From contig JASLFQ010000303.1 of assembly GCA_030150595.1 (NCBI GenBank), positions 1 through 5,301 on the forward strand: a stretch of DNA of 5,301 nt, read 5' to 3'. Position 1 is the stretch's first letter, and each line of letters starts with the position of its first letter. The translations under genes and the position numbers were made by a program. This DNA comes from Aquirhabdus sp. GTDB lineage: Bacteria; Pseudomonadota; Gammaproteobacteria; Pseudomonadales; Moraxellaceae. Below the pieces are notes generated by a model. It had not been told where the DNA came from. It searched no databases and was given only the letters and a program-made list of their open reading frames with translations. Below, piece by piece: positions 1 to 4,926 of this stretch.

Positions 1-106
1 GGATAATATAAAGCGGTTCGCCGGAGTTCGCTTTTGCTTGGCTGAGTGCTGTTTCAATATTGTTTTTCAGGGTTTCAGAGGGCGTAAAGCCAAAGTAAGC
101 GGTCAT
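1..106 (-). CDS. N-terminal fragment (35 codons) of an unidentified protein, cut by the window edge
   Basis: An open frame starts at the ATG at 106 and runs off the left edge without a stop. The visible residues begin MTAYFGFTPSETLKNN and continue through an Ala/Gln/Lys-rich helix-like stretch to EPLYII. There is no signal peptide and no membrane segment in the visible part. The start is well supported: AAGGA lies at 114-118, seven bases before the ATG, and a promoter-like pair sits at 146-174. It follows queF on the same strand after a 124-bp gap, so it could be read through from the queF operon but probably has its own promoter. I do not recognise the family from 35 residues and assign no function. 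Confidence 0.72.
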   Translation of the reverse strand, partial: MTAYFGFTPSETLKNNIETALSQAKANSGEPLYII

Positions 107-145
107 GAAGAATTCCTTTTTTCACATCAATGAGAGTAGGGTCAG

Positions 146-174
146 TTTATACATCATGGTTGAGTAATCGACAA
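146..174 (-). promoter_or_regulatory. Candidate sigma70 promoter for the partial gene at the left edge
   Basis: On the minus strand TTGTCG (174-169; four of six consensus bases) is followed after exactly 17 bases by TATAAA (151-146; five of six). Transcription would start near 139, giving a leader of about 33 nt before the ATG at 106. It lies in the gap after queF, where I found no convincing hairpin plus T-run terminator. This suggests the left-edge gene is at least partly independent of the queF operon. Prediction from pattern only. Confidence 0.5.
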
Positions 175-230
175 TGATCAAGATGACTATTTGTGAATAT
201 TTATTCGTTTTTTTCGCGTCTTTGGAGCGA

Positions 231-1058
231 TTACTGTCGAGCCAGCCGTGTGACTTGCGGGAGCCAACGTGGATCAGAACTACGGCATGGATTAATGTCC
301 AAACCACCACGACGGGTATATTGTGCATGTACCGCAAGCAACTCAGGTTTCATGTGCTGCCAAATGTCGGCAAATATTTGTTCGACGCATTGCTCATGAA
401 AACCGCTGTGTTGACGATATGAGATGATATAGGTCAATAGGCTATTTTGACAGAGCTTTGAACCGCGGTAGCGAATAAAAATCGTGCCCCAATCAGGCTG
501 TCCAGTCACAGGACAATTACTACGTAGTAAGTTTGAATATAGGGTTTCTTCGACGATCTCATTTGCAGTCGAATCGAGTTTTAATAAATGTGCATCAGGT
601 TCATTCGGCATCGCTGGGACAGTCATGTCTAGGCTGTCTAGGCAAATGCCATACGGTAAATGGGTTGCCAGAGCGTCAACATTTAATAGTTCAAATTGAA
701 TTTGTGTACCCGCAGTCTTTGATAGGTCTTGTACAACTAACTCAATCAGTGCGGTTTCATTTGCAAAAATCGCAAAGTTAAGACTATTAAAGTACAGCTT
801 CAGCGATTTGGATTCGATGAGAAAGGGCGAATGTGCAGGAACAGTCAGACGACCAATGGCAACAACAGGTTTACCCGCCACATCCAACCAGGACAATTCA
901 AAGATGTGCCAAACATCCACGCCTTCGCGAATGGAAGCAGGAGCCGAGGTTCCTAATGCAGCGCGCCCTTCAGCGCGTGCAATCGGAAATAGCAGTGAGG
1001 AGTCATATTGCGTTGGATAGTCAGTTGCTTGTCCAAGCGCTGAATCATGAACACTCAT
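231..1058 (-). CDS. queF: NADPH-dependent 7-cyano-7-deazaguanine reductase (preQ0 reductase), long type
   Basis: QueF reduces the nitrile of preQ0 to the aminomethyl group of preQ1 with two NADPH. PreQ1 is then put into tRNA by Tgt and becomes queuosine; the enzyme is cytosolic. At 275 aa this is the long, two-domain (YqcD-type) tunnelling-fold form, close in length to E. coli QueF. The QueF motif ESKS is at residues 82-85, followed by LKLYFNSLN. The catalytic Cys182 and Asp189 lie in SNCPVTGQPDWG (180-191), equivalent to E. coli Cys190 and Asp197. His221-Glu222 of FHEQCVE and the C-terminal YTRRGGLDINP are also present, so the enzyme looks intact. The ATG overlaps the permease stop in ATGA (1055-1058), and an AGGA at 1067-1070 lies eight bases upstream. 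It is the last gene of the ABC operon and probably translationally coupled to it. Confidence 0.97.
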   Translation of the reverse strand: MSVHDSALGQATDYPTQYDSSLLFPIARAEGRAALGTSAPASIREGVDVWHIFELSWLDVAGKPVVAIGRLTVPAHSPFLIESKSLKLYFNSLNFAIFANETALIELVVQDLSKTAGTQIQFELLNVDALATHLPYGICLDSLDMTVPAMPNEPDAHLLKLDSTANEIVEETLYSNLLRSNCPVTGQPDWGTIFIRYRGSKLCQNSLLTYIISYRQHSGFHEQCVEQIFADIWQHMKPELLAVHAQYTRRGGLDINPCRSSDPRWLPQVTRLARQ

Positions 1059-1828
1059 GCACGCATTCCTGTACCACGATGGAGGAGGCGATAAGCAAAG
1101 AAATACATGCCGACACAGAACAGACTAATGATGCCCATGGATACCCAAACATTGACATCGCTAATACCGAGAATACCGAAACGGAAGGCATTGACCATAT
1201 AAACGATTGGATTGATCAGCGACAATGTTTTCCAAAATGGAGACAGTTGATCCATCGAGTAAAACACACCGCCCAAATAGGTCAACGGTGTCAAAACAAA
1301 GGTCGGAACGATACTGACATCATCAAATGTGCGCGCATAGACAGCATTAATAAAGCCACCAAGGGAAAATAAGACTGCAGTCACAAAGGCTGTAAAGACC
1401 ACAATTCCGATACTATGAACTTCGAGATGGGTAAAAAATAAGGATAATATAGTCACGATCACAGCAACCAACAAACCACGAACAACGCCGCCCATGACAA
1501 AGCCAAGCAAAACCACATGGTGTGGCACAGGGCTGACGAGCAACTCTTCAATGGAGCGTTGAAACTTCACACCAAAGAAGCTGGAAACGACGTTTGAATA
1601 GCTGTTAGTAATAATCGCCATCATGACGAGACCAGGAACGATATATTGCATATAGGTCACGCCATGCACCGCGCGAACTTGACTGCCAACCAAATTACCA
1701 AAAATGACGAAATACAATGTCATCGTAATGGCAGGTGGTAACAAGGTCTGTTGCCAGATACGCATAAAACGGCGAACTTCTTTAATGACAATCGTTGTAA
1801 ATGCAACCCAAAGCTGTGTGCGATTCAT
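1055..1828 (-). CDS. yadH: ABC-2 type transporter permease (YadH-like)
   Basis: This is an inner-membrane subunit of an ABC-2 exporter, 257 aa, the same size as E. coli YadH. I see about six hydrophobic segments: roughly residues 29-48, 62-85, 104-131, 138-161, 171-192 and 228-247. An amphipathic N-terminus (VIKEVRRFMRIW) precedes the first, as is usual for ABC2_membrane proteins. The region FQRSIEELLVSPV (89-101) matches the conserved cytoplasmic loop that contacts the ATPase, and the LINPIVYMVNAFR segment (204-216) is also typical. It starts three bases after the ATPase stop, with AAAGGA inside the 3' end of that gene as ribosome binding site. The substrate is unknown: YadGH-type pairs have no settled function, and the symbol reflects family resemblance. 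Confidence 0.92.
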   Translation of the reverse strand: MNRTQLWVAFTTIVIKEVRRFMRIWQQTLLPPAITMTLYFVIFGNLVGSQVRAVHGVTYMQYIVPGLVMMAIITNSYSNVVSSFFGVKFQRSIEELLVSPVPHHVVLLGFVMGGVVRGLLVAVIVTILSLFFTHLEVHSIGIVVFTAFVTAVLFSLGGFINAVYARTFDDVSIVPTFVLTPLTYLGGVFYSMDQLSPFWKTLSLINPIVYMVNAFRFGILGISDVNVWVSMGIISLFCVGMYFFAYRLLHRGTGMRA

Positions 1829-1831
1829 GAC

Positions 1832-2761
1832 TTATCCTTTTAAATTCTTTTCAACCAAACCGACGAATAACTCTTCAAGTCGATTAGATTTATTGCGCAT
1901 ACTGGAAATTAAAATGCCATGTTGACTGAGCATGCCAAACGCATCATTTAAGGAGTAATTCTTTTGCAGCGACAGCTCAATGGTGTGTGGATCAACGTGC
2001 TTAAGCGTAATCCCTGGCAAATCCAATGATGGCAGCGTTGTCAGTGGCTCGCGCAAATCAAGCACAAAGGTTTCGACGTTTAAAGAAGCCAATAAGCTCT
2101 TCATGTCAGTATCTTCTTTGATTTCACCTTTATCGATAATGGCGATGCGCTTACATAATACTTCAGCTTCTTCCAGATAGTGCGTTGTCAGAATGATCGA
2201 AGTGCCTTGAGCATTGAGTTCGGTCAAGAAATCCCACATTGAGCGGCGTAGTTCGATATCCACCCCAGCCGTCGGTTCATCCAAAATCAACATGCGCGGC
2301 TCATGCACCATCGCGCGTGCAATCATGAGACGTCGCTTCATCCCGCCAGACAGTACGCGCGCTTGCACGTCGCGTTTTTCCCATAGACCGAGTTTGATTA
2401 GATATTTTTCAGCACGTTCCATCGCAATGTGGCGTGGAATCCCGTAATAGCCTGCTTGTGTGACCAGAATATCAAAGACTTTTTCAAACATACCGAAGTT
2501 GAACTCTTGCGGAACGACGCCGATACATTGTTTGGCTTTAGACGAATCTTTATCAATATCGTAGCCAAAAATGTTCACACTGCCACTGGTCTTGAGTGTC
2601 AGTGAGCTAATGATGCTAATGGTTGTCGATTTACCCGCGCCGTTGGGACCAAGCAGGGCATAGAAATCACCTTGGGCAACGGTAAGATCAATTCCTTTGA
2701 GTGCTTGGAGTCCGCTGCCGTATGTTTTGGTTAAATTACGTAGAACCAGTGCATCAGTCAT
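1832..2761 (-). CDS. yadG: ABC transporter ATP-binding protein (YadG-like)
   Basis: This is the cytoplasmic ATPase that powers the adjacent ABC-2 permease. It has 309 aa, like E. coli YadG. Motifs in order: Walker A GPNGAGKST (38-46), Q-loop Gln85 in VVPQEFNFG, ABC signature LSGGMKRR (137-144), Walker B MLILDEPT (157-164), D-loop AGVD (165-168) and switch His194 in TTHYLEEAE. All ATP-hydrolysis residues are present. After about residue 225 comes a roughly 85-residue C-terminal extension typical of the ABC-2 drug/polysaccharide exporter class. The ATG at 2761 is preceded by a weak GAGAG-type ribosome binding site that falls within a possible leader hairpin. It is the first gene of the operon. 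Drug, lipid or polysaccharide precursor export are all possible. Confidence 0.94.
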   Translation of the reverse strand: MTDALVLRNLTKTYGSGLQALKGIDLTVAQGDFYALLGPNGAGKSTTISIISSLTLKTSGSVNIFGYDIDKDSSKAKQCIGVVPQEFNFGMFEKVFDILVTQAGYYGIPRHIAMERAEKYLIKLGLWEKRDVQARVLSGGMKRRLMIARAMVHEPRMLILDEPTAGVDIELRRSMWDFLTELNAQGTSIILTTHYLEEAEVLCKRIAIIDKGEIKEDTDMKSLLASLNVETFVLDLREPLTTLPSLDLPGITLKHVDPHTIELSLQKNYSLNDAFGMLSQHGILISSMRNKSNRLEELFVGLVEKNLKG

Positions 2762-2763
2762 GA

Positions 2764-2822
2764 CTATCTCTCGTTGTTACTTTAATGAATAAGTCACTTA
2801 AAAAATATCTCTTGGGAGATAG
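2764..2822 (-). promoter_or_regulatory. Candidate leader with two mutually exclusive hairpins upstream of the ABC ATPase
   Basis: In the minus-strand transcript TATCTC (2821-2816) can pair with GAGATA (2811-2806) across a four-base CCAA loop. This makes a 6-bp stem followed directly by six T (2805-2800), which looks like a weak intrinsic terminator. The same left arm, extended to CTATCTC (2822-2816), is also perfectly complementary to GAGATAG (2770-2764), which covers the likely ribosome binding site just before the ATG at 2761. The two pairings cannot coexist. A further 6-bp inverted repeat (GTAAAT 2823-2828 with ATTTAC 2839-2844) lies just upstream. The complementarity is seen; the regulatory role is inferred, and the stems are short and A+T-rich. 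Confidence 0.3.
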
Positions 2823-2859
2823 GTAAATACATGGAAAAATTTACAAAGTGAGATTAGGA

Positions 2860-2865
2860 ATTATA
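2860..2865 (-). promoter_or_regulatory. Consensus -10 box TATAAT, proximal promoter candidate for the ABC-queF operon
   Basis: A perfect TATAAT on the minus strand would place the start near 2853 and give a leader of about 92 nt before the ATPase ATG. The -35 position is poor: the region 17 bases upstream is a T-run (2888-2881) with no TTGACA-like hexamer. TAGACA occurs but only 10 bases away. Either the box depends on an activator or on the upstream A/T tract, or the distal promoter is the real one. Confidence 0.35.
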
Positions 2866-2889
2866 CTGAAAAAGTTGTCTAAAAAATAT

Positions 2890-2916
2890 TAAACATCTGG
2901 ATTTGTCAGATGTTTA
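2890..2916. repeat. Perfect 10-bp palindrome with 7-bp spacer: candidate operator or minus-strand terminator
   Basis: TAAACATCTG (2890-2899) and CAGATGTTTA (2907-2916) are exact reverse complements separated by seven bases. The right arm overlaps the -10 box of the distal operon promoter (2913-2918), and the rest covers its predicted start and first transcribed bases, a usual place for a repressor operator. On the minus strand the hairpin is followed by ATATTTTTT (2889-2881), so it could also end transcripts arriving from the glycosyltransferase side. The stem has only three G-C pairs, which weakens the terminator reading. The symmetry is certain; the role is not. Confidence 0.5.
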
Positions 2917-2941
2917 TACGCAGCAGTCATAATGATGTAAA
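2913..2941 (-). promoter_or_regulatory. Candidate distal sigma70 promoter for the ABC-queF operon
   Basis: On the minus strand TTTACA (2941-2936; five of six consensus bases) is separated by exactly 17 bases from TATAAA (2918-2913; five of six). The start would lie near 2906 and the leader would be about 145 nt. It is the best-spaced promoter in front of the operon, and its -10 box is overlapped by the 2890-2916 palindrome. It diverges from the tRNA promoter at 3008-3036. Confidence 0.5.
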
Positions 2942-3010
2942 AGTACGAGTTTTGATCAAGTCGATTTACCATTGCAGATAATCGTCTCTTCAAATGACAA
3001 TCCGTACTTT
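2940..3010. repeat. 8-bp inverted repeat spanning the divergent promoter region
   Basis: AAAGTACG (2940-2947) and CGTACTTT (3003-3010) are exact reverse complements about 55 bases apart. The left arm touches the -35 hexamer of the minus-strand operon promoter and the right arm touches the -35 hexamer of the plus-strand tRNA promoter. Each promoter is therefore preceded by the same CGTACTTT word in its own direction. It could be a shared binding site or chance; an 8-bp match is not decisive. Confidence 0.35.
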
Positions 3011-3036
3011 ACCTTGTCTGGCTTTTTGCCTATGAT
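3008..3036 (+). promoter_or_regulatory. Candidate tRNA-Arg promoter with G+C-rich discriminator
   Basis: TTTACC (3008-3013; four of six) is followed after 17 bases by TATGAT (3031-3036; five of six). The following GAGCGCCGCG (3037-3046) is a G+C-rich discriminator, as is typical of stable-RNA promoters under stringent control. The start would be near 3043, leaving a leader of about 10 nt before the mature tRNA at 3053. Confidence 0.6.
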
Positions 3037-3052
3037 GAGCGCCGCGTTAAAT

Positions 3053-3129
3053 GCGCCTGTAGCTCAGCTGGATAGAGTACTGCCCTCCGAAGGCAGTGGT
3101 CGTGGGTTCGAATCCCGCCAGGCGCACCA
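3053..3129 (+). tRNA. tRNA-Arg, anticodon CCG (reads CGG)
   Basis: A complete 77-nt cloverleaf is visible. The acceptor stem GCGCCTG pairs with CAGGCGC (3119-3125), followed by discriminator A and an encoded CCA (3127-3129). The D stem is GCTC/GAGT with one G-U pair. The anticodon stem CTGCC/GGCAG closes the loop CTCCGAA, giving anticodon CCG at 3087-3089. The T arm is GTGGG-TTCGAAT-CCCGC, with one T-G pair. It closely resembles E. coli tRNA-Arg(CCG). It is the only plus-strand gene here and faces the glycosyltransferase gene tail to tail, 18 bp away. No clear terminator is seen between them, only a T-rich stretch (3130-3140). Confidence 0.97.
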
Positions 3130-3147
3130 TTTATTTATTTCTGCCCT

Positions 3148-4239
3148 CTAGGGTGTGGTATAAAACTTTAAATTATTCATTAAACGAGATTGTTCCGTCG
3201 CAGGATATTGTTGCTCGCGCATTAAACGTAACATGGCCTCTTTGCCCGCCTCAAAATAAGCTGGGCAATACGTGGCAGAAATAGCCAATTCATCTAACAC
3301 ACGCCAACGATAAACACTGTCATCCACAAATAAAATATCATTGGGTTTAGCAATACTCACCGCTTGTTTTGCAAAATAGCAAGCCGTTTCATATGTTTGC
3401 AATCCCCTGTACATCCTTGCCAGCTCGTATAATGGTTCAGCGCGTTGTTGTCTAGCCATCCATGCTTGTAAGTAACCCATATAAATTTGATCTAATGGCA
3501 AGCTTAAGCGTTCAGTTAGTTGCGCTGCCTTAAATTGTGCCATCCAACGTTCTTCCTCCCATCCCCCTGCTGCAGCGCGTTGTAAATAGGTGATACGGCT
3601 TTTATCTAGTTGACCTGCATCGTGATAGCTTTGCGCTAAATAAAACAAATAGCGCAAATTTTGAGGTTCGTCTTTTAAACCCTGCTCTAGTAAGGCAATG
3701 TCTTTTAAATAGGTGTTAGGATCTTTAGCACGGGCGCTGTCATGTTGTACAAAAATGGTCATCCCAGCCAAGGTGTGCCAAGAATGAGGAGCCGAACTGG
3801 TTAAATATTCATGCAACACACCTTCCCACGTCCACGGGATACGTGTAGCAATCATGGTGTTGCGCTGATAGCGTAAATGGTCATATTGGCATTCAAAATA
3901 ATAAGCAGTTTCGGCTAATTGTGACCATTCAAAGCCTTCTTTGACGAGTAAAGTTTCATCAGCATCAATAAACAATAAATAATCGGCTAGGGGCAGGTCT
4001 GCGCTGAGTGCTAGCTGCAAGGCTTCGGTGCGGTTATACCCAAAGTTTTTCCATGGACGCTCAAGCAACTGTCCTGGTACATCATGCATAAACTGTTGAA
4101 TGATTTGTTGAGTGCCGTCAGTTGAGCCTGTATCAACAATGACCCAAGAATTGATCCACGGTTTAACTGACGCAAGGCAGCGGCGAATCACAGCTGCTTC
4201 GTCTTTGACAATCATATTTAGGCGGATGTGTTTAGACAT
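3148..4239 (-). CDS. Family 2 (GT-A) glycosyltransferase with TPR-like C-terminal region
   Basis: The 363-aa protein starts with a GT-A domain. It shows LNMIVKDEA (7-15), the nucleotide-sugar binding DTGSTDGT (36-43), the metal-binding DAD in FIDADE (90-95) and a WEGVLHE motif (138-144) seen in this GT2 subgroup. Residues from about 175 to 295 form helical repeats; RYLFYLAQSYHDAGQLDKS (196-214) is TPR-like and typical of soluble GT2-TPR proteins. There is no signal peptide or membrane segment, so it probably acts in the cytosol on a lipid-linked or protein acceptor. The donor sugar and acceptor are unknown. The ATG at 4239 fits the family N-terminus, but no good Shine-Dalgarno sequence precedes it. 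No other glycan genes flank it; its 3' end lies 18 bp from the tRNA. Confidence 0.9.
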   Translation of the reverse strand: MSKHIRLNMIVKDEAAVIRRCLASVKPWINSWVIVDTGSTDGTQQIIQQFMHDVPGQLLERPWKNFGYNRTEALQLALSADLPLADYLLFIDADETLLVKEGFEWSQLAETAYYFECQYDHLRYQRNTMIATRIPWTWEGVLHEYLTSSAPHSWHTLAGMTIFVQHDSARAKDPNTYLKDIALLEQGLKDEPQNLRYLFYLAQSYHDAGQLDKSRITYLQRAAAGGWEEERWMAQFKAAQLTERLSLPLDQIYMGYLQAWMARQQRAEPLYELARMYRGLQTYETACYFAKQAVSIAKPNDILFVDDSVYRWRVLDELAISATYCPAYFEAGKEAMLRLMREQQYPATEQSRLMNNLKFYTTP

Positions 4240-4374
4240 AAGTTTTGAGGAAACTGAATGAATAAGTGCAATTATCTGATATTACTCGTTTCAGCATAGG
4301 GCGCAAATAGAGTGAGGGTGTTTATCTACACCATAGTATGTTTTAGTCCAACTTACTTATTCCAGTTTTCAGAT

Positions 4375-4800
4375 TTATTGCAAAGGTGGTGCAAATTGAA
4401 TTGGTGGTTTAAATAACGGTGGTGGAGTGTGAACATTTGGCCGAGGGTGTGGGTGGTAGCGTGGAGTGACTCCAATGATGTATCCTGCGTTATCCCATTC
4501 GTTTTGGCGTTCTGTTTCTTTTTCTCGTTCAATCTCATCAAAGTCTCTTTTCTCTTCATATCGATAATGTTTTGAAGTTGGTGCATCAGGTGTATATTTT
4601 GGTGTAATGGAGTGAATTTTAGCTAGACCTTTGACTATTTTATGATTTTTCTCTATTTCACCTTTTTTACAAGGTTGATCCGTAAAATTAATCTTTCCAT
4701 TTTTCATTTTGCATTGATAAACCAATGTATCTGCGGATGCATTATTCATTGCGATGAATACCACCCATAAATTTAAAAAGACTATTTTAGTGAGCTGCAT
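4375..4800 (-). CDS. Small secreted DUF4124-like protein with Pro/His-rich tail
   Basis: From the ATG at 4800 the product is 141 aa. An in-frame ATG at 4845 is less likely: the 4800 start has AAAGGA six bases upstream and gives a proper signal peptide. That peptide has Lys5, a hydrophobic core IVFLNLWVVFIAM and a likely signal peptidase I site after ASA (residues 21-23). The mature start DTLVYQCKMKNGKINFTDQPC resembles the DUF4124 pattern, with Cys30 and Cys44 perhaps forming a disulfide in the periplasm. A charged Glu/Arg-rich helix follows (about 80-100), then a tail rich in Pro and His ending PPIQFAPPLQ. The function is unknown. The gene is A+T-rich compared with the ABC operon and stands alone, with gaps of about 130 bp on both sides. 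Confidence 0.78.
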   Translation of the reverse strand: MQLTKIVFLNLWVVFIAMNNASADTLVYQCKMKNGKINFTDQPCKKGEIEKNHKIVKGLAKIHSITPKYTPDAPTSKHYRYEEKRDFDEIEREKETERQNEWDNAGYIIGVTPRYHPHPRPNVHTPPPLFKPPIQFAPPLQ

Positions 4801-4806
4801 TTCTAA

Positions 4807-4812
4807 TCCTTT
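4807..4812 (-). promoter_or_regulatory. Ribosome binding site that sets the DUF4124-like gene start
   Basis: AAAGGA on the minus strand lies six bases before the ATG at 4800 inside a purine-rich run. This favours that start over the in-frame ATG at 4845, which would bury the signal peptide behind 15 charged residues. Confidence 0.65.
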
Positions 4813-4926
4813 TTTTGCTTCAAGATGTTTCGTGCTTTTGATCACTGTGTCATTTTCTACTTCTATCTTTGTTAAAATTTAATTTGCCCAATTTTCGAGC
4901 ATTTGGATGACATTTACCACCTTCAT

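Noticed and set aside
833..1372. 179-codon plus-strand open frame
   Set aside because: It is antisense to queF and the permease, both clear real genes; its Gln/His/Asn-rich composition is that of a shadow frame.
2794..2832. 12-codon leader peptide (MYLPISQEIFFK) overlapping the leader hairpin
   Set aside because: There is no Shine-Dalgarno sequence before its ATG and no enriched regulatory codon, so it is most likely chance.
2764..2853. preQ1 riboswitch in the leader of the queF-containing operon
   Set aside because: A preQ1-I aptamer needs a short hairpin followed by an A-rich tail that forms a pseudoknot. Here the hairpin is followed by a T-run, and the loop lacks the expected C-rich preQ1-binding features.
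3053..3129. tRNA as an attachment site for an integrated element
   Set aside because: No integrase and no direct repeat of the tRNA 3' end are visible in the window.
3096..3284. Plus-strand open frame starting inside the tRNA
   Set aside because: It overlaps the tRNA 3' half and the antisense of the glycosyltransferase C-terminus and shows no protein-like features.
4317..4332. 5-bp inverted repeat GGTGT/ACACC after the DUF4124-like gene
   Set aside because: The stem is short and no T-run follows on the minus strand, so it is not a credible terminator.
4353..4586. 77-codon minus-strand frame overlapping the DUF4124-like gene
   Set aside because: It lies in another frame of a gene with a convincing signal peptide and ribosome binding site; its own sequence is low-complexity and has no start signal.
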